From Metabacillus sp. FJAT-52054 (GTDB taxonomy: Bacteria; Bacillota; Bacilli; Bacillales; Bacillaceae), in the NCBI RefSeq assembly GCF_037201815.1, contig NZ_CP147407.1:2302723-2366722 (forward strand): a stretch of 64,000 bases of DNA. Reading direction: 5' to 3'. A program made the position numbers and the translations under genes. Below are positions 55,587 through 64,000 of this stretch, in pieces. The notes beneath the pieces were generated by a model. That model had not been told where the DNA came from. It saw only the letters and a list, made by a program, of their open reading frames with translations, and did no database searches. Position 1 is the first letter of the stretch, and every line of letters begins with the position of its first letter.

Positions 55587-56355
55587 CAACTTTATCTGCT
55601 GTAATGGTAATAAAATGTGCTTCTGCAGGTGCACCAAGTCGAAATGGAAGCTGGGTAGTGCCATATCCATTGCTGATAAGCTGGGCTCCGTAAGCTTTAT
55701 TATGTAACTTTCCTTTTTCATATAATCCGAATCCGAACAGTCTTATTTGTCCGCCATGCGTGTGTCCTGATAAAACAAGCCGGATGCCGTGCTCTTTATT
55801 TATTTGTTTATCAATATCAGGGTTATGGCAAAGCAAAATCCGGAAATCTGCGTTTTTTGATTCCTTTAACGCCTGGTCGAGCCTGTCCCACCTGAACTTT
55901 ATTTCGCTAACGCCAAGGAGGCTTATCTTTTTTTCGGATATTGAAGGAATCGAGTGCGCTTGATTTTCAAGGAGCTTAACATTCTCCTCTTTCAATAAAC
56001 GCTTCAGCTCAAGCAGGTCACATTCCGGGTCATTATTTCCGAGGACCATAACAACTGGCCCTTCTTCTCCTAATCTCCGTAAATTACGGCGAATTCTTTC
56101 AAGCGGCACTCCCTTTTCTGTTAAATCTCCTCCAATACAAACCAGATCAGGCTTCTTTGGCAATTTCGCCATCAATCTCTCTGAAACCCTTCTTCTATGG
56201 ATATCGGAAATGAAAAGGATACTCAATTCGCCATGCCCGCTCGGAAAATCTTGAAATTTAAGCTTCTGTCTATCCAATCGGTTTCCATGAGCTTTTATAA
56301 ACATGACAGAAGTCATAAAGAGAACCAGAACAGCCCCAGCTATTAGATAAATCAT
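55582..56355 (-). CDS. ypbG: YpbG, calcineurin-like metallophosphoesterase
   Basis: A 257-residue protein with an N-terminal membrane segment (MIYLIAGAVLVLFMTSVMFI) and a metallophosphoesterase domain. The metal motifs are visible: SDIHRRR (near residue 53), GGDLTEKG near 78, LGNNDPE near 103, CHNPDI near 176 and SGHTHGGQ near 195. In this branch the substrate is unknown. The ATG at 56355 follows CAGGTGATTAC. It lies 19 bp after ypbF, and its stop codon overlaps the operator of the next gene. Confidence 0.88.
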   Translation of the reverse strand: MIYLIAGAVLVLFMTSVMFIKAHGNRLDRQKLKFQDFPSGHGELSILFISDIHRRRVSERLMAKLPKKPDLVCIGGDLTEKGVPLERIRRNLRRLGEEGPVVMVLGNNDPECDLLELKRLLKEENVKLLENQAHSIPSISEKKISLLGVSEIKFRWDRLDQALKESKNADFRILLCHNPDIDKQINKEHGIRLVLSGHTHGGQIRLFGFGLYEKGKLHNKAYGAQLISNGYGTTQLPFRLGAPAEAHFITITADKVD

Positions 56356-56374
56356 GTAATCACCTGATTTCCGC

Positions 56375-56833
56375 TCATTTGCTTTCGTAAAAAAGATTAA
56401 TATCAAATTCATTCTTCATCATTTGAAAAACGGACGTTCTTTTCTTCCAATGATATGGCTGCGGCCATAATTCTCCGCTTTTCCGAATAACCTCGCACCG
56501 TAAAGCATGATATTCTGTTTCAGCTTTGACTTCCTTCTTTTTAAAGTAAAGGGCTGTTGCATAAGCACCCGCTATAGCTACGATAAAATATAGATGAAAA
56601 GATTCGTCGACAAAACGGGACACCACGATGGAAAGACTGTTGTCGCTTGTCAGGACAATCACATTGTAAAAATAAACCATAAAAATAATCATACATACGA
56701 ATGCAGCAAGCTGAAGGCTCAGCACTTTTTTCTTCAGATTTTCAAACTTTCTCTTTTTATCAACTAAACTTTGGAGCATTTTTTTTGTCGGCTCATCCGT
56801 GATCGGCTCAAGCTGCTCAATCGCTTTTTCCAT
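56375..56833 (-). CDS. ypbF: YpbF, DUF2663-type membrane protein
   Basis: A 152-residue protein with two membrane segments (LQLAAFVCMIIFMVYFYNVIV, near residue 43, and FHLYFIVAIAGAYATALYF, near 80) between charged helical ends. It matches YpbF of B. subtilis by length and location. The ATG at 56833 (MEKAIEQLEPITDE) follows AGGGTGATTAAG. The role is unknown. Confidence 0.8.
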   Translation of the reverse strand: MEKAIEQLEPITDEPTKKMLQSLVDKKRKFENLKKKVLSLQLAAFVCMIIFMVYFYNVIVLTSDNSLSIVVSRFVDESFHLYFIVAIAGAYATALYFKKKEVKAETEYHALRCEVIRKSGELWPQPYHWKKRTSVFQMMKNEFDINLFYESK

Positions 56834-56904
56834 CTTAATCACCCTGCCTCTGGACTTTTCTAATATTTATTCAAAAAGGGGACAGGGTATGAAGAAGAGG
56901 AGAC

Positions 56905-56940
56905 AAAAATAATCTTCGTTCACTTGAACGAAGATTATCA
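56905..56940 (-). terminator. Terminator after ypbE
   Basis: AATCTTCGTTCA and TGAACGAAGATT form a near-perfect palindromic stem (about 56910-56938), followed by ATTTTTGTC on the minus strand. It overlaps the ypbE stop codon region. Confidence 0.8.
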
Positions 56941-57672
56941 CTGCTTCAAAGGAATTTCAAGCACTTGTCCCGCATATACCTCATTGGCTGAGAGCTGATT
57001 ATAGTCTTTAATAATGGCTTCGCCTTCCCTGCTTTTAAAATATTTAAGCGAAATGCGATATAAGTTTTCTTTAGGTTTCACCACATGCTCAACTACTTTA
57101 CCGGCTGGCTTGTCATCTGCTGCAGGGTCTGCCGTTTTAGAGGTTTTTTCCCCTTCGGCGGGTGCAGAATCCGGAGCTTCAGATGGTACAGCGGGTTCTT
57201 CAGGCGTTTCCTGCTGCTGCGGGCCCGCTGTCTCTCCTGGATCTTCCACTTCCTCCTCAGTCCCGGAAGCAGATGCGGTATCTTGAGATGATTGGGCATC
57301 CTGCGGAGAACTGCTTTCGTCTGTTTCCCTTACCGGCTCAGATTTTTCAGGAGCTTCATTATTTGACCGATTATTATCAATAATAATCGACTCGTAATCT
57401 TTGAGCTTCTGCCCGTTATCCAAAGTCGTTCCATCTTTTTCATAATAGTATGTAAATGACAGGAATAATATGGGCAAAAGGATAAAACATAGCGCCAATA
57501 AGCTGATAAGCGGATATTTTAGTTCTACTTTTTTCCCGGTTTTCTTCGCACGCCGCCTGGTTTTGTGAATCTCACTTCTTGAAGGATACTGGCCATTCTT
57601 TTCTTTACTATCTGCAGCCAATTGCTCCTTTATTTGACCGTTTCTTCCGGAGGAATTCATTCTCCTGTTCAT
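56938..57672 (-). CDS. ypbE: YpbE, membrane-anchored LysM-domain protein
   Basis: A 244-residue protein: basic cytoplasmic N-terminus (about 1-50, with RRRAKKTGKK), one membrane helix (LISLLALCFILLPILFLSF, near 55), a long acidic Pro/Glu/Ser/Gln linker (about 90-190) and a C-terminal LysM domain (VVKPKENLYRISLKYFKS to VYAGQVLEIPL). It is likely tethered to the membrane and touching peptidoglycan. I use the ATG at 57672, about 10 bp from an AGAGGTGA site; the GTG upstream lies within it. It matches YpbE by order and length. Confidence 0.85.
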   Translation of the reverse strand: MNRRMNSSGRNGQIKEQLAADSKEKNGQYPSRSEIHKTRRRAKKTGKKVELKYPLISLLALCFILLPILFLSFTYYYEKDGTTLDNGQKLKDYESIIIDNNRSNNEAPEKSEPVRETDESSSPQDAQSSQDTASASGTEEEVEDPGETAGPQQQETPEEPAVPSEAPDSAPAEGEKTSKTADPAADDKPAGKVVEHVVKPKENLYRISLKYFKSREGEAIIKDYNQLSANEVYAGQVLEIPLKQ

Positions 57673-57676
57673 GGGG

Positions 57677-58273
57677 TTAAGATTCACCTCTATTTAGATA
57701 CTTTAATCTGATTTGAATACCAAACACTAAATCAATCAGAAAATGGGCAGTGACAGCAGCAAGCAGATTGTCTGTAAGTTCAAATAAAATACCTATCAGA
57801 ACGCTGACTGCCGTAACCATTATAAATAAAAGAAATTTTGATAGATAGCGAATATGCAAGATGGAAAAAAACAAGCTTGCAGCAATCAATCCGAATTCTG
57901 TTTGTAAAACGCCTCTGAATAACCATTCTTCCGCAAAGGCAATAATGGCAGTCATTAATACAATATGCGGAATGGAACAGCTTCTGAAAAGCTTTTCATT
58001 AATTCCCCCGTCATCATACCAAGCCTGGGGAGCTGTTCCCATTACCACTAAATCCAATAAAATAACAGCTGCTGCAGCTCCTGCTCCGGCCGCAAGACCC
58101 ATAAATGTAAAATTCATTTTCTCAGCAGGGACAAACCAGCCTCCCAGAAATAAATAGGAGCCAGCAAGGCCGGTAATAGCTAAGAGAAGCTGAGTCAGAT
58201 AAAGCTGCTGAATCATCTGACGGTCTGTCAGTGTATGAATCAGTTCATTTTGTCTTTTGAACAATCGGTTCAC
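57677..58273 (-). CDS. ypbD: YpbD, CPBP-family intramembrane metalloprotease
   Basis: A 198-residue integral membrane protein with about six helices. The CPBP (CAAX-like) protease motifs are EEWLFRGVLQTEFG (near residue 116), FFSILHIRY near 136 and HFLIDLVFG near 180. Substrate unknown. It starts with GTG inside recS (29-bp overlap) and has only a weak ribosome site, so translation probably depends on recS. The order recS-ypbD-ypbE-ypbF is as in B. subtilis. Confidence 0.87.
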   Translation of the reverse strand: MNRLFKRQNELIHTLTDRQMIQQLYLTQLLLAITGLAGSYLFLGGWFVPAEKMNFTFMGLAAGAGAAAAVILLDLVVMGTAPQAWYDDGGINEKLFRSCSIPHIVLMTAIIAFAEEWLFRGVLQTEFGLIAASLFFSILHIRYLSKFLLFIMVTAVSVLIGILFELTDNLLAAVTAHFLIDLVFGIQIRLKYLNRGES

Positions 58274-59729
58274 TCACTTTAAACATCATTTTAAGTTCGT
58301 TTTTCCATCCCTCTGCCGTTTCATAGCCGGATGAAGCCTTGGTCTGGCCATAATAGGCTTCAATGTCCATTCCGCACGAATCACAGCAGAAGCGTGTAAA
58401 TGATGGAGAATCGCTTTTTTCACCGAAATGTGCCAGGATTCCGCTTCTTCTGCACGTTTCTGTCGAATACCATTTTATCATATTCCATAGCTTTTCGGTT
58501 TTATTTTGCTGGCGCTCCTGAATTTTTTTCCAGATTTGATCCACTTTTACTTCCCAATTCTCACTCTTAAGCTTTTCAGCATGATGAAGAATAAATCGCT
58601 CATGTGTTTCCTCAATCTCAAGCTTAAAGGATGGATCGATTTCTTTTGAAGACAGATAAGCTTGCAATTCATCACGTGCAGGGAATTCTTTTTCAATCAT
58701 AAAAAGAGGCAGCTGCACATCTTCAGGATCATACAAGGTAATTGCAATAGCTGGCAGTCCGTCGCGCCCCGCTCTTCCGATTTCCTGCATATATGCATCC
58801 ATTCTTGCAGGTATATGAAAATGAATGACATAACGGATGTTGTTTTTATTCACACCCATTCCGAAAGCATTTGTACAGCAGACGAGTTCAAGCTGTCCAT
58901 TAATAAATTGCTGCTGAATCAGCATCCGCTGTTCATTTTCCATACCTCCATGATAGAAGGCAATTCTCTTAAACCCTTTTTCTTTCAAATATGAAACTGC
59001 TTTTTCACTCCATTGTCTCCCCCCGCAGTAAATTAGCCCCGGCCCTTCCAGCCTGCCAACAAGCTCTGATAATTGATTGAGTTTATCCTCAAGACCTCTT
59101 GCTTCACTAACCATGATTGATATGTTCGGCCGGTTAACTGAATATACGTGCCGGATAGGATCTGTCATATGTAAAGATAAATGTATATCTTTGAGAACTT
59201 CTTTGGTTGCAGTTGCTGTCATAGCAAGGCAAGGAGCCTTATTCAGCTTCCCTCTTGCCTGGCCGATTAATGAATAATCCGGTCTGAAATCGTGACCCCA
59301 TTGTGAAATGCAATGAGCTTCATCGACTACAAACAGCGAGATATGAATTTTATTCAGCGCATTCAGAACCCTTTCATGCTTGAGGCTCTCGGGAGAAAGG
59401 AAGATAAACCGATACTCAGGCAGATGATAAAGAGCTGACTTTTTCTCATCAAATGATAAGAAACTATTCAGGGCAACCGCGCGTTTTTCCCCATTCATTT
59501 TAAGCTGGGCAACCTGGTCCTCCATTAAAGCAAGCAATGGAGATATAATAACTACAGCTCCCTCCAGAATGTATCCCGGAAGCTGATAGCATAAAGATTT
59601 TCCTCCTCCAGTCGGGAGCATGGCAATAACATCCCTTCCATTGACAAGGTCCTCGATAATCTCCTTTTGCCCTTCCCTGAAGGCATCAAACCCAAAGTGC
59701 TTTTTTAATACAGCATTTAAATTCAGCAA
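58245..59729 (-). CDS. recS: RecS, RecQ-family ATP-dependent DNA helicase
   Basis: A 494-residue 3'-5' helicase of the short RecQ type. Motifs: Q-motif FGFDAFREGQKE (residues 13-24), Walker A PTGGGKSLCY near 41, DEAHCISQWGHDFRPDY (motif II) near 135, TATATKEV (III), GIGRAGRDGLP-like QEIGRAGRDGLP (VI) near 315, and the zinc-type CRRSGILAHFGE...FCCDSC near 430. RecS takes part in recombinational repair in B. subtilis. The TTG start follows AGAGGTGAAATACAA. It lies 7 bp after ypbB. Confidence 0.93.
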   Translation of the reverse strand: MLNLNAVLKKHFGFDAFREGQKEIIEDLVNGRDVIAMLPTGGGKSLCYQLPGYILEGAVVIISPLLALMEDQVAQLKMNGEKRAVALNSFLSFDEKKSALYHLPEYRFIFLSPESLKHERVLNALNKIHISLFVVDEAHCISQWGHDFRPDYSLIGQARGKLNKAPCLAMTATATKEVLKDIHLSLHMTDPIRHVYSVNRPNISIMVSEARGLEDKLNQLSELVGRLEGPGLIYCGGRQWSEKAVSYLKEKGFKRIAFYHGGMENEQRMLIQQQFINGQLELVCCTNAFGMGVNKNNIRYVIHFHIPARMDAYMQEIGRAGRDGLPAIAITLYDPEDVQLPLFMIEKEFPARDELQAYLSSKEIDPSFKLEIEETHERFILHHAEKLKSENWEVKVDQIWKKIQERQQNKTEKLWNMIKWYSTETCRRSGILAHFGEKSDSPSFTRFCCDSCGMDIEAYYGQTKASSGYETAEGWKNELKMMFKVSEPIVQKTK

Positions 59730-59736
59730 TTGTATT

Positions 59737-60774
59737 TCACCTCTTTGCGACAGCCATTCCGAGCCTGATTTGAAAATAGGTATATTTATGATCTAAATGT
59801 TCCTTAATATTTTTAAGCTGCTTGGTTTTCAAATGTTCAATGGCTTCTGCTATTTCCTCTTTTTCGACTTGAAGCAGATAAGGATTGATGTTAAAGCTTG
59901 GGTCCTGCATGGCAATTTCTACAAGATGATCTTCTATTGTACTCATCTTCAGGTTCCTGATTTTACAGGCATCTTCCTTGCTTTTCCCCTGTTTAAGCAG
60001 CATATATGTTCGTTTGGCAGATTGCGTGAGGGGTAGGGAATCGGGCACCTCCCTACTAAGTTTTGAGAGCAATACAGCGTTTGAGGCCACCGCATTTTCC
60101 AGTAAATCATGCATTAAGCTCCAGAAACACAACTCCAAGTATACCGGGTCCTTCTCAAGCTTCTCTGCCAGCTGATCATAGGTCAATCCAGCCCGCTCAG
60201 GTGTTGTGAGCCTATAGACAAAAAGTTCTGCCATGAAATCCTGTTTGCCTGAAAGAAATAAATTCAGCTCTTCATTTAATTTTAATGCAAGACCTGCTCT
60301 GTCTGAATTTGATTCTGCCAAAAATGATTTTATCCACTGCTGCGCATCTTCATCAGAGGTTACGGGCAGGAACCGCGACTTATTACGAATCAAATGGGTT
60401 ACGGTCTGGATCAGCAGTGATAATCTGACCCAAGCCTCCCTGCCTCCCCTGCCATGCTTCCAGCTGTTCAGCTCTTTTGGAATCGGCATGGCTGTTAAGG
60501 AATGATGCAAGGCTTCTTTCCCAGATGATGTTAATTTCCCGTTGTTCCCAATTAACTTTTTCGTTTCCAGGCTCCTGCATGCATCTTCAATCGTTTCTCT
60601 GTTGATCTGCGGAAAAAGTGAAAAAAAACCCGAAAGCCCAAACAGCTGCATATCCTGAAGGGTTTGGGACGTCTTTTTCCCTCTCAACAGATGATAAATA
60701 GCGGAAAAAGATCTCTCCCCGTTAAAACGATCCAGGCACAAAAGACAAATGTATGAATATCCTGTCACTACCAT
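59737..60774 (-). CDS. ypbB: YpbB, helix-turn-helix protein linked to RecS
   Basis: A 345-residue soluble protein. The C-terminal region (about 255-340, TYMLLKQGKSKEDACKIRNL, then MSTIEDHLVEIA) resembles the helix-turn-helix domain found at the end of RecQ helicases and RNase D, suggesting nucleic-acid binding in partnership with RecS encoded next in the operon. The rest has no recognisable motif. The N-terminus contains a CLLCL sequence. It matches YpbB in length and position. The ATG follows GGTGATTAAAT. Confidence 0.85.
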   Translation of the reverse strand: MVVTGYSYICLLCLDRFNGERSFSAIYHLLRGKKTSQTLQDMQLFGLSGFFSLFPQINRETIEDACRSLETKKLIGNNGKLTSSGKEALHHSLTAMPIPKELNSWKHGRGGREAWVRLSLLIQTVTHLIRNKSRFLPVTSDEDAQQWIKSFLAESNSDRAGLALKLNEELNLFLSGKQDFMAELFVYRLTTPERAGLTYDQLAEKLEKDPVYLELCFWSLMHDLLENAVASNAVLLSKLSREVPDSLPLTQSAKRTYMLLKQGKSKEDACKIRNLKMSTIEDHLVEIAMQDPSFNINPYLLQVEKEEIAEAIEHLKTKQLKNIKEHLDHKYTYFQIRLGMAVAKR

Positions 60775-60814
60775 ATTTAATCACCAGCGCTTCGCAGATT
60801 CTGACAATACTTGA

Positions 60815-61291
<477 letters not shown>

Positions 61292-61296
61292 AGTTC

Positions 61297-61335
61297 AAAA
61301 AAACCCCCCGGCCGATTAAGCCGGGGGGTTTTTTT
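61297..61335. terminator. Bidirectional terminator between fer and ribU
   Basis: AAACCCCCCGGC and GCCGGGGGGTTT form a perfect GC-rich stem with a six-base loop, with a run of A on the left and T on the right, serving both convergent genes. Confidence 0.95.
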
Positions 61336-61341
61336 ATTGTA

Positions 61342-61917
61342 TCATCCAGTTTGGATGGATTTTTGTTCAAACCAGGTTTTCATTCTTACATAGACCATTG
61401 TAAAGATAGCAGAAATCAGAATACCTTTTATAAGATTGAACGGGAGAATTCCCAGAATGATGAATTGATAAATTTGTTCCGCATTCATTTGCTGCGCCCC
61501 TAAGAAATAGGTGTAAGCCGGAAGGATCACATAATAGTTAAATACCGACATCAAAACTGCCATTGCAATTGTTCCGGATGCCATCCCAATCAACAGGCCT
61601 TTCACAGTCTGATTTTTTTTGTAAAAAAACCATGCGGGCAAAATCAACAATGCTGCTGAAACAAAGTTCGCAGCTTCCCCTATTGGTACGCCTGTTCCGC
61701 TGCCCTGAATGAAGTAGTGCAAAATATTCTTAAGTGCTTCCACCGCCATCGCCGAACCCGGTCCGAATAAAATCAGCGCCGCCAGAGCTGGAAGATCGCT
61801 GAAATCAATTTTTAAAAATGCACTTCCCGGATAAGGGATTTCGAGCATCATCAGCAAAAATGCAATGCTGCTTAATACTGCTGTAATGACTCTTTTTCTT
61901 AGTTTGTTTTGAACCAT
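61342..61917 (-). CDS. ribU: RibU (YpaA), riboflavin ECF transporter substrate-binding subunit
   Basis: A 191-residue membrane protein with about six helices, the S component that binds riboflavin and works with the energising EcfA/A'/T module encoded elsewhere. The FLKIDFSDLPALAALILFGPG stretch (near residue 33) and GEAANFVSAALLILPAWFFYKK (near 80) are typical. The ATG at 61917 (MVQNKLRKR) follows AAAAGGAGAGAAACAGAT; the longer ORF runs into the riboswitch terminator region. Expression is governed by the FMN riboswitch immediately upstream. Confidence 0.95.
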   Translation of the reverse strand: MVQNKLRKRVITAVLSSIAFLLMMLEIPYPGSAFLKIDFSDLPALAALILFGPGSAMAVEALKNILHYFIQGSGTGVPIGEAANFVSAALLILPAWFFYKKNQTVKGLLIGMASGTIAMAVLMSVFNYYVILPAYTYFLGAQQMNAEQIYQFIILGILPFNLIKGILISAIFTMVYVRMKTWFEQKSIQTG

Positions 61918-61976
61918 ATCTGTTTCTCTCCTTTTCATGATCTCTCTCTTGAAAAGAAGGGCTGTTCTGATTTGCC

Positions 61977-62006
61977 AAAAAACCCCCTGCCGTTTTGGAC
62001 AGAGGG
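61977..62006 (-). terminator. Riboswitch-controlled terminator of ribU
   Basis: CCCUCUGUC pairs with GGCAGGGGG along nine positions (61998-62006 and 61983-61991, with G-U pairs), followed by six T residues (61977-61982). It lies between the FMN aptamer and the ribU ribosome site, so FMN binding would stop transcription here. Confidence 0.9.
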
Positions 62007-62063
62007 AGTTAAAGTGCAATCTGAATAAACGTGAAAAAATACATATTTTTTCAGCGTTCAGCC

Positions 62064-62193
62064 ACCATCTTCTCCCATCCAGACTATACTGTCGGCTCTG
62101 GAATCACACCAGATCCTGCCCTTATCAGGCTCGCGGGCTTAGAGACTTTCGCCTCATCACCGCCGGTAGGGAATTACACCCTGCCCCGAAGAA
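62064..62193 (-). promoter_or_regulatory. FMN riboswitch (RFN element)
   Basis: On the minus strand the element runs from CTTCGGGGCAGGGTGTAATT through CCCTACCGGCGGTGATGAGG, AGCCCGCGAGCC, GATCTGGTGTGATTCCAGAGCC and GACAGTATAGTCTGGATGGGAGAAG. These are the conserved arms and junctions of the FMN aptamer. The ORFs drawn across this area are not genes. Confidence 0.97.
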
Positions 62194-62221
62194 TGATCAT
62201 ATTTAATTTGTATTCCAAGTA

Positions 62222-62250
62222 AGTATATCGGCTTTTTCATCATTTGTATA
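62222..62250 (-). promoter_or_regulatory. Candidate promoter of the ribU riboswitch transcript
   Basis: TATACA (62245-62250) and TATACT (62222-62227) on the minus strand with a 17-bp spacer; transcription would start about 20-30 bp before the aptamer. Confidence 0.55.
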
Positions 62251-62334
62251 GGAAAAAGTCTTGTAAGCCACTTTTTCAATCTTCATGAAAAAAATATCGC
62301 CCAAGAAACCGCTTTCACCCTTTACCGCACTGAT

Positions 62335-62363
62335 TTGTATTGTTACACTATTCTCAATATGAT
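62335..62363 (+). promoter_or_regulatory. Sigma-A promoter of serA
   Basis: TTGTAT (62335-62340) and TATGAT (62358-62363) with a 17-bp spacer, about 40 bp before the serA start. The stretch 61918-62400 is otherwise filled by the ribU riboswitch and its promoter. Confidence 0.7.
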
Positions 62364-62400
62364 AAATTATCTAACAAATTGCAACCGGAGGAGATGCTTT

Positions 62401-63972
62401 ATGTTTAGAGTTCTTGTTTCAGATCCAATAAGCAGAGATGGTCTTGAACCGCTGCTTGAAGCGAATAATATAGAAATCGTTCAAAAAAACGTATCCGAAG
62501 AAGAAAATTTGGCTCAATATGATGCACTATTTGTTAGAAGCGCTACGAAAGTTACGGAAGAATTGATGAATCAAATGCCAAAGTTAAAGATCGTCGCAAG
62601 AGCAGGAGTCGGTGTTGACAACATTGATGTCGATCAGGCTACAAGAAAAGGCATTATAGTCATTAATGCACCTGATGGGAATACGATTTCAACTGCCGAA
62701 CATACCTTTGCGATGATTGCCTCTCTCGTCCGGCATATACCACAGGCAAATATGTCTGTAAAAAACCGGGAGTGGAAACGGTCTTCCTTTGTAGGAAGCG
62801 AACTGCACGGTAAAATGCTGGGTATTGTGGGACTAGGAAGAATTGGGACGGAGCTTGCTAGACGGGCGAAGGCATTTGGGATGAGAGTGGCCGTGTTCGA
62901 TCCCTTTTTGACGAAAGAGCGATCTGAAAAAATCGGGGTCGAAAAACATGACTTTGAAGAGCTTCTTACTCAAGCGGACATCATTACCGTTCATACCCCG
63001 CTGACAAAAGAAACGAAAGGTCTCTTGAATAAAGAAACGATCAGCAAAACGAAAAAAGGGGTTTACCTTGTCAATTGTGCCCGGGGAGGCATCATTGATG
63101 AAGATGCGCTGTGTACATATCTCGAGAACGGTCATGTGCGTGGAGTGGCGCTGGACGTATTTGAAGTCGAGCCTCCCGAGCATACACGCCTTCTAGAATT
63201 TGAACAGGTCATAGCAACACCCCACCTGGGCGCTTCTACAAAAGAAGCGCAGCTGAATGTTGCTTATCAGGTATCAAAGGAAGTGCTGTTATTTATTCAG
63301 GGGAAGCAGGTAACAACCTCTATTAACCTCCCTGCCATGTCTGACGAAGCTTATCAGAAAGTAGCTCCTTATGATTCTTTGGCGCAAAAAATCGGATCTT
63401 TTCTTTCACAATATATGAATCAGCCGGTTCAGAGCATTACGATTGAATACGAGGGTACGGCTGCTGAAATTGAAACGGCCTATGTGACGAAAAGTATGAT
63501 TGCCTCTTTCCTTAAACAGCGCATGGACATAAATATTAATACGGTGAATGCCGGAGTGCTTGCAAGAGAACGCGGCATTCAATTTATTGAAAAAGTGTCC
63601 GATCAAAACTCAGGATATTCTAATAGCATGAAGGTTACCATTCACGGGGAACAAACCACTTCAGAGATAAAAGGCACCTCTATCCCCCATTTCGGAGAGC
63701 GAATTGTATCGGTCAACGGATTTTCAATTGATTTTCATCCATCAGGCCATCTGCTTTATATTCAGCATACCGATGTTCCGGGAGTAATCGGAAATGTTGG
63801 AAGAATCCTTGGCAATCATTCCGTGAATATCGCCACGATGCAGGTGGGGCGGAAAGAAAAAGGCGGTGAAGCCATCATGATGCTGTCGTTTGACCGTCCG
63901 CTTGATCAGCCTATATTATCCGCTTTGACTGAGCTTGATGAAATCGTGTTTGTAAAAGCCATTGAGCTTTAA
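62401..63972 (+). CDS. serA: D-3-phosphoglycerate dehydrogenase
   Basis: A 523-residue NAD enzyme for the first step of serine synthesis. The Rossmann motif is GIVGLGRIGTELARRAKAFG (near residue 143); NCARGGIIDEDAL near 228 and ATPHLGASTKEAQ near 277 hold catalytic residues. An intervening domain (about 320-440) and a C-terminal ACT domain (about 450-523, HTDVPGVIGNVGRILGNHSV) make this the long form. The ATG at 62401 follows CCGGAGGAGATGCTTT; the extra upstream frame is promoter and leader. Confidence 0.97.
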   Translation: MFRVLVSDPISRDGLEPLLEANNIEIVQKNVSEEENLAQYDALFVRSATKVTEELMNQMPKLKIVARAGVGVDNIDVDQATRKGIIVINAPDGNTISTAEHTFAMIASLVRHIPQANMSVKNREWKRSSFVGSELHGKMLGIVGLGRIGTELARRAKAFGMRVAVFDPFLTKERSEKIGVEKHDFEELLTQADIITVHTPLTKETKGLLNKETISKTKKGVYLVNCARGGIIDEDALCTYLENGHVRGVALDVFEVEPPEHTRLLEFEQVIATPHLGASTKEAQLNVAYQVSKEVLLFIQGKQVTTSINLPAMSDEAYQKVAPYDSLAQKIGSFLSQYMNQPVQSITIEYEGTAAEIETAYVTKSMIASFLKQRMDININTVNAGVLARERGIQFIEKVSDQNSGYSNSMKVTIHGEQTTSEIKGTSIPHFGERIVSVNGFSIDFHPSGHLLYIQHTDVPGVIGNVGRILGNHSVNIATMQVGRKEKGGEAIMMLSFDRPLDQPILSALTELDEIVFVKAIEL

Positions 63973-64000
63973 TTAATTAGCTCTGTTTAACTTGGCTGTT

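Noticed and set aside
61937..62222. Plus-strand ORFs across the FMN aptamer region
   Set aside because: The sequence is fully explained by the conserved RFN element and its terminator on the minus strand.

Overview
The window comes from the chromosome of a low-GC, endospore-forming Firmicute of the family Bacillaceae. The gene order from qcrC to serA matches the Bacillus subtilis qcr-aro-trp-men-hbs-spoIVA-der-cmk-sleB-gudB-recS-serA region almost gene for gene, and spore genes are present (spoIVA, cotG/cotH/cotB, sleB/ypeB, prsW). The proteins are clearly diverged from B. subtilis and several accessory genes are added, so a Bacillus or Metabacillus-like relative is my guess; the species cannot be fixed from sequence alone. 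Nearly all genes lie on the minus strand; plus-strand genes are cotH, two cotB-like genes, ypzI, fer and serA.

Layout (minus strand unless stated). 1-2.4 kb: menaquinol:cytochrome c reductase (qcrA-qcrB-qcrC, the last cut by the window edge) and ypiF. 2.5-8.1 kb: a 1882-residue secreted amylopullulanase inserted between ypiF and ypiB, under a probable CcpA/cre site. 8.3-11.1 kb: ypiB, ypiA and a degenerate amidohydrolase-like protein. 11.5-24.2 kb: the aromatic supraoperon aroC(aroF)-aroB-aroH-trpEDCFBA-hisC-tyrA-aroA. It has an internal trp promoter, a TRAP-binding leader, an attenuator and a hairpin over the trpE ribosome site; the TRAP gene mtrB lies downstream at 28.4 kb. 24.3-29.8 kb: cheR, ndk, the menaquinone side-chain genes hepS-menG-hepT, mtrB, folE and hbs. 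30.2-35.1 kb: an inserted spore-coat cluster (cotG, cotH, two CotB-like proteins) and an ArsB/NhaD-type transporter. 35.4-46.8 kb: spoIVA, yphF, yphE, gpsA, der, yphA, ypzI, fni, an S1-domain protein, an acyltransferase, cmk, ypfB and the PilZ protein ypfA. 46.9-54.4 kb: ypeB-sleB, prsW, asparaginase, ypdA, gudB and mecB. 54.6-60.8 kb: a CarH/LitR-type B12 photoreceptor repressor, ypbG, ypbF, ypbE, ypbD, recS and ypbB. 61-64 kb: fer, an FMN-riboswitch-controlled ribU, and serA.

The most notable signal is the CarH-like regulator at 54.6-55.5 kb. It has the W-x9-EH motif and the ExHxxG cobalamin ligand of light-sensing CarH proteins. Its own promoter carries three abutting 11-bp direct repeats, all fitting nTnnACAnnnn, with the proximal repeat covering the -35 box, which predicts light-released autorepression. 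Other points of interest are a structured intergenic repeat family (three copies whose stems covary, one placed inside the hisC-tyrA gap), an amylopullulanase with its pullulanase half first, a CotB-like protein without the serine-rich domain that CotH phosphorylates in B. subtilis, and two small genes (ypzI, ypfB) that are easily missed.
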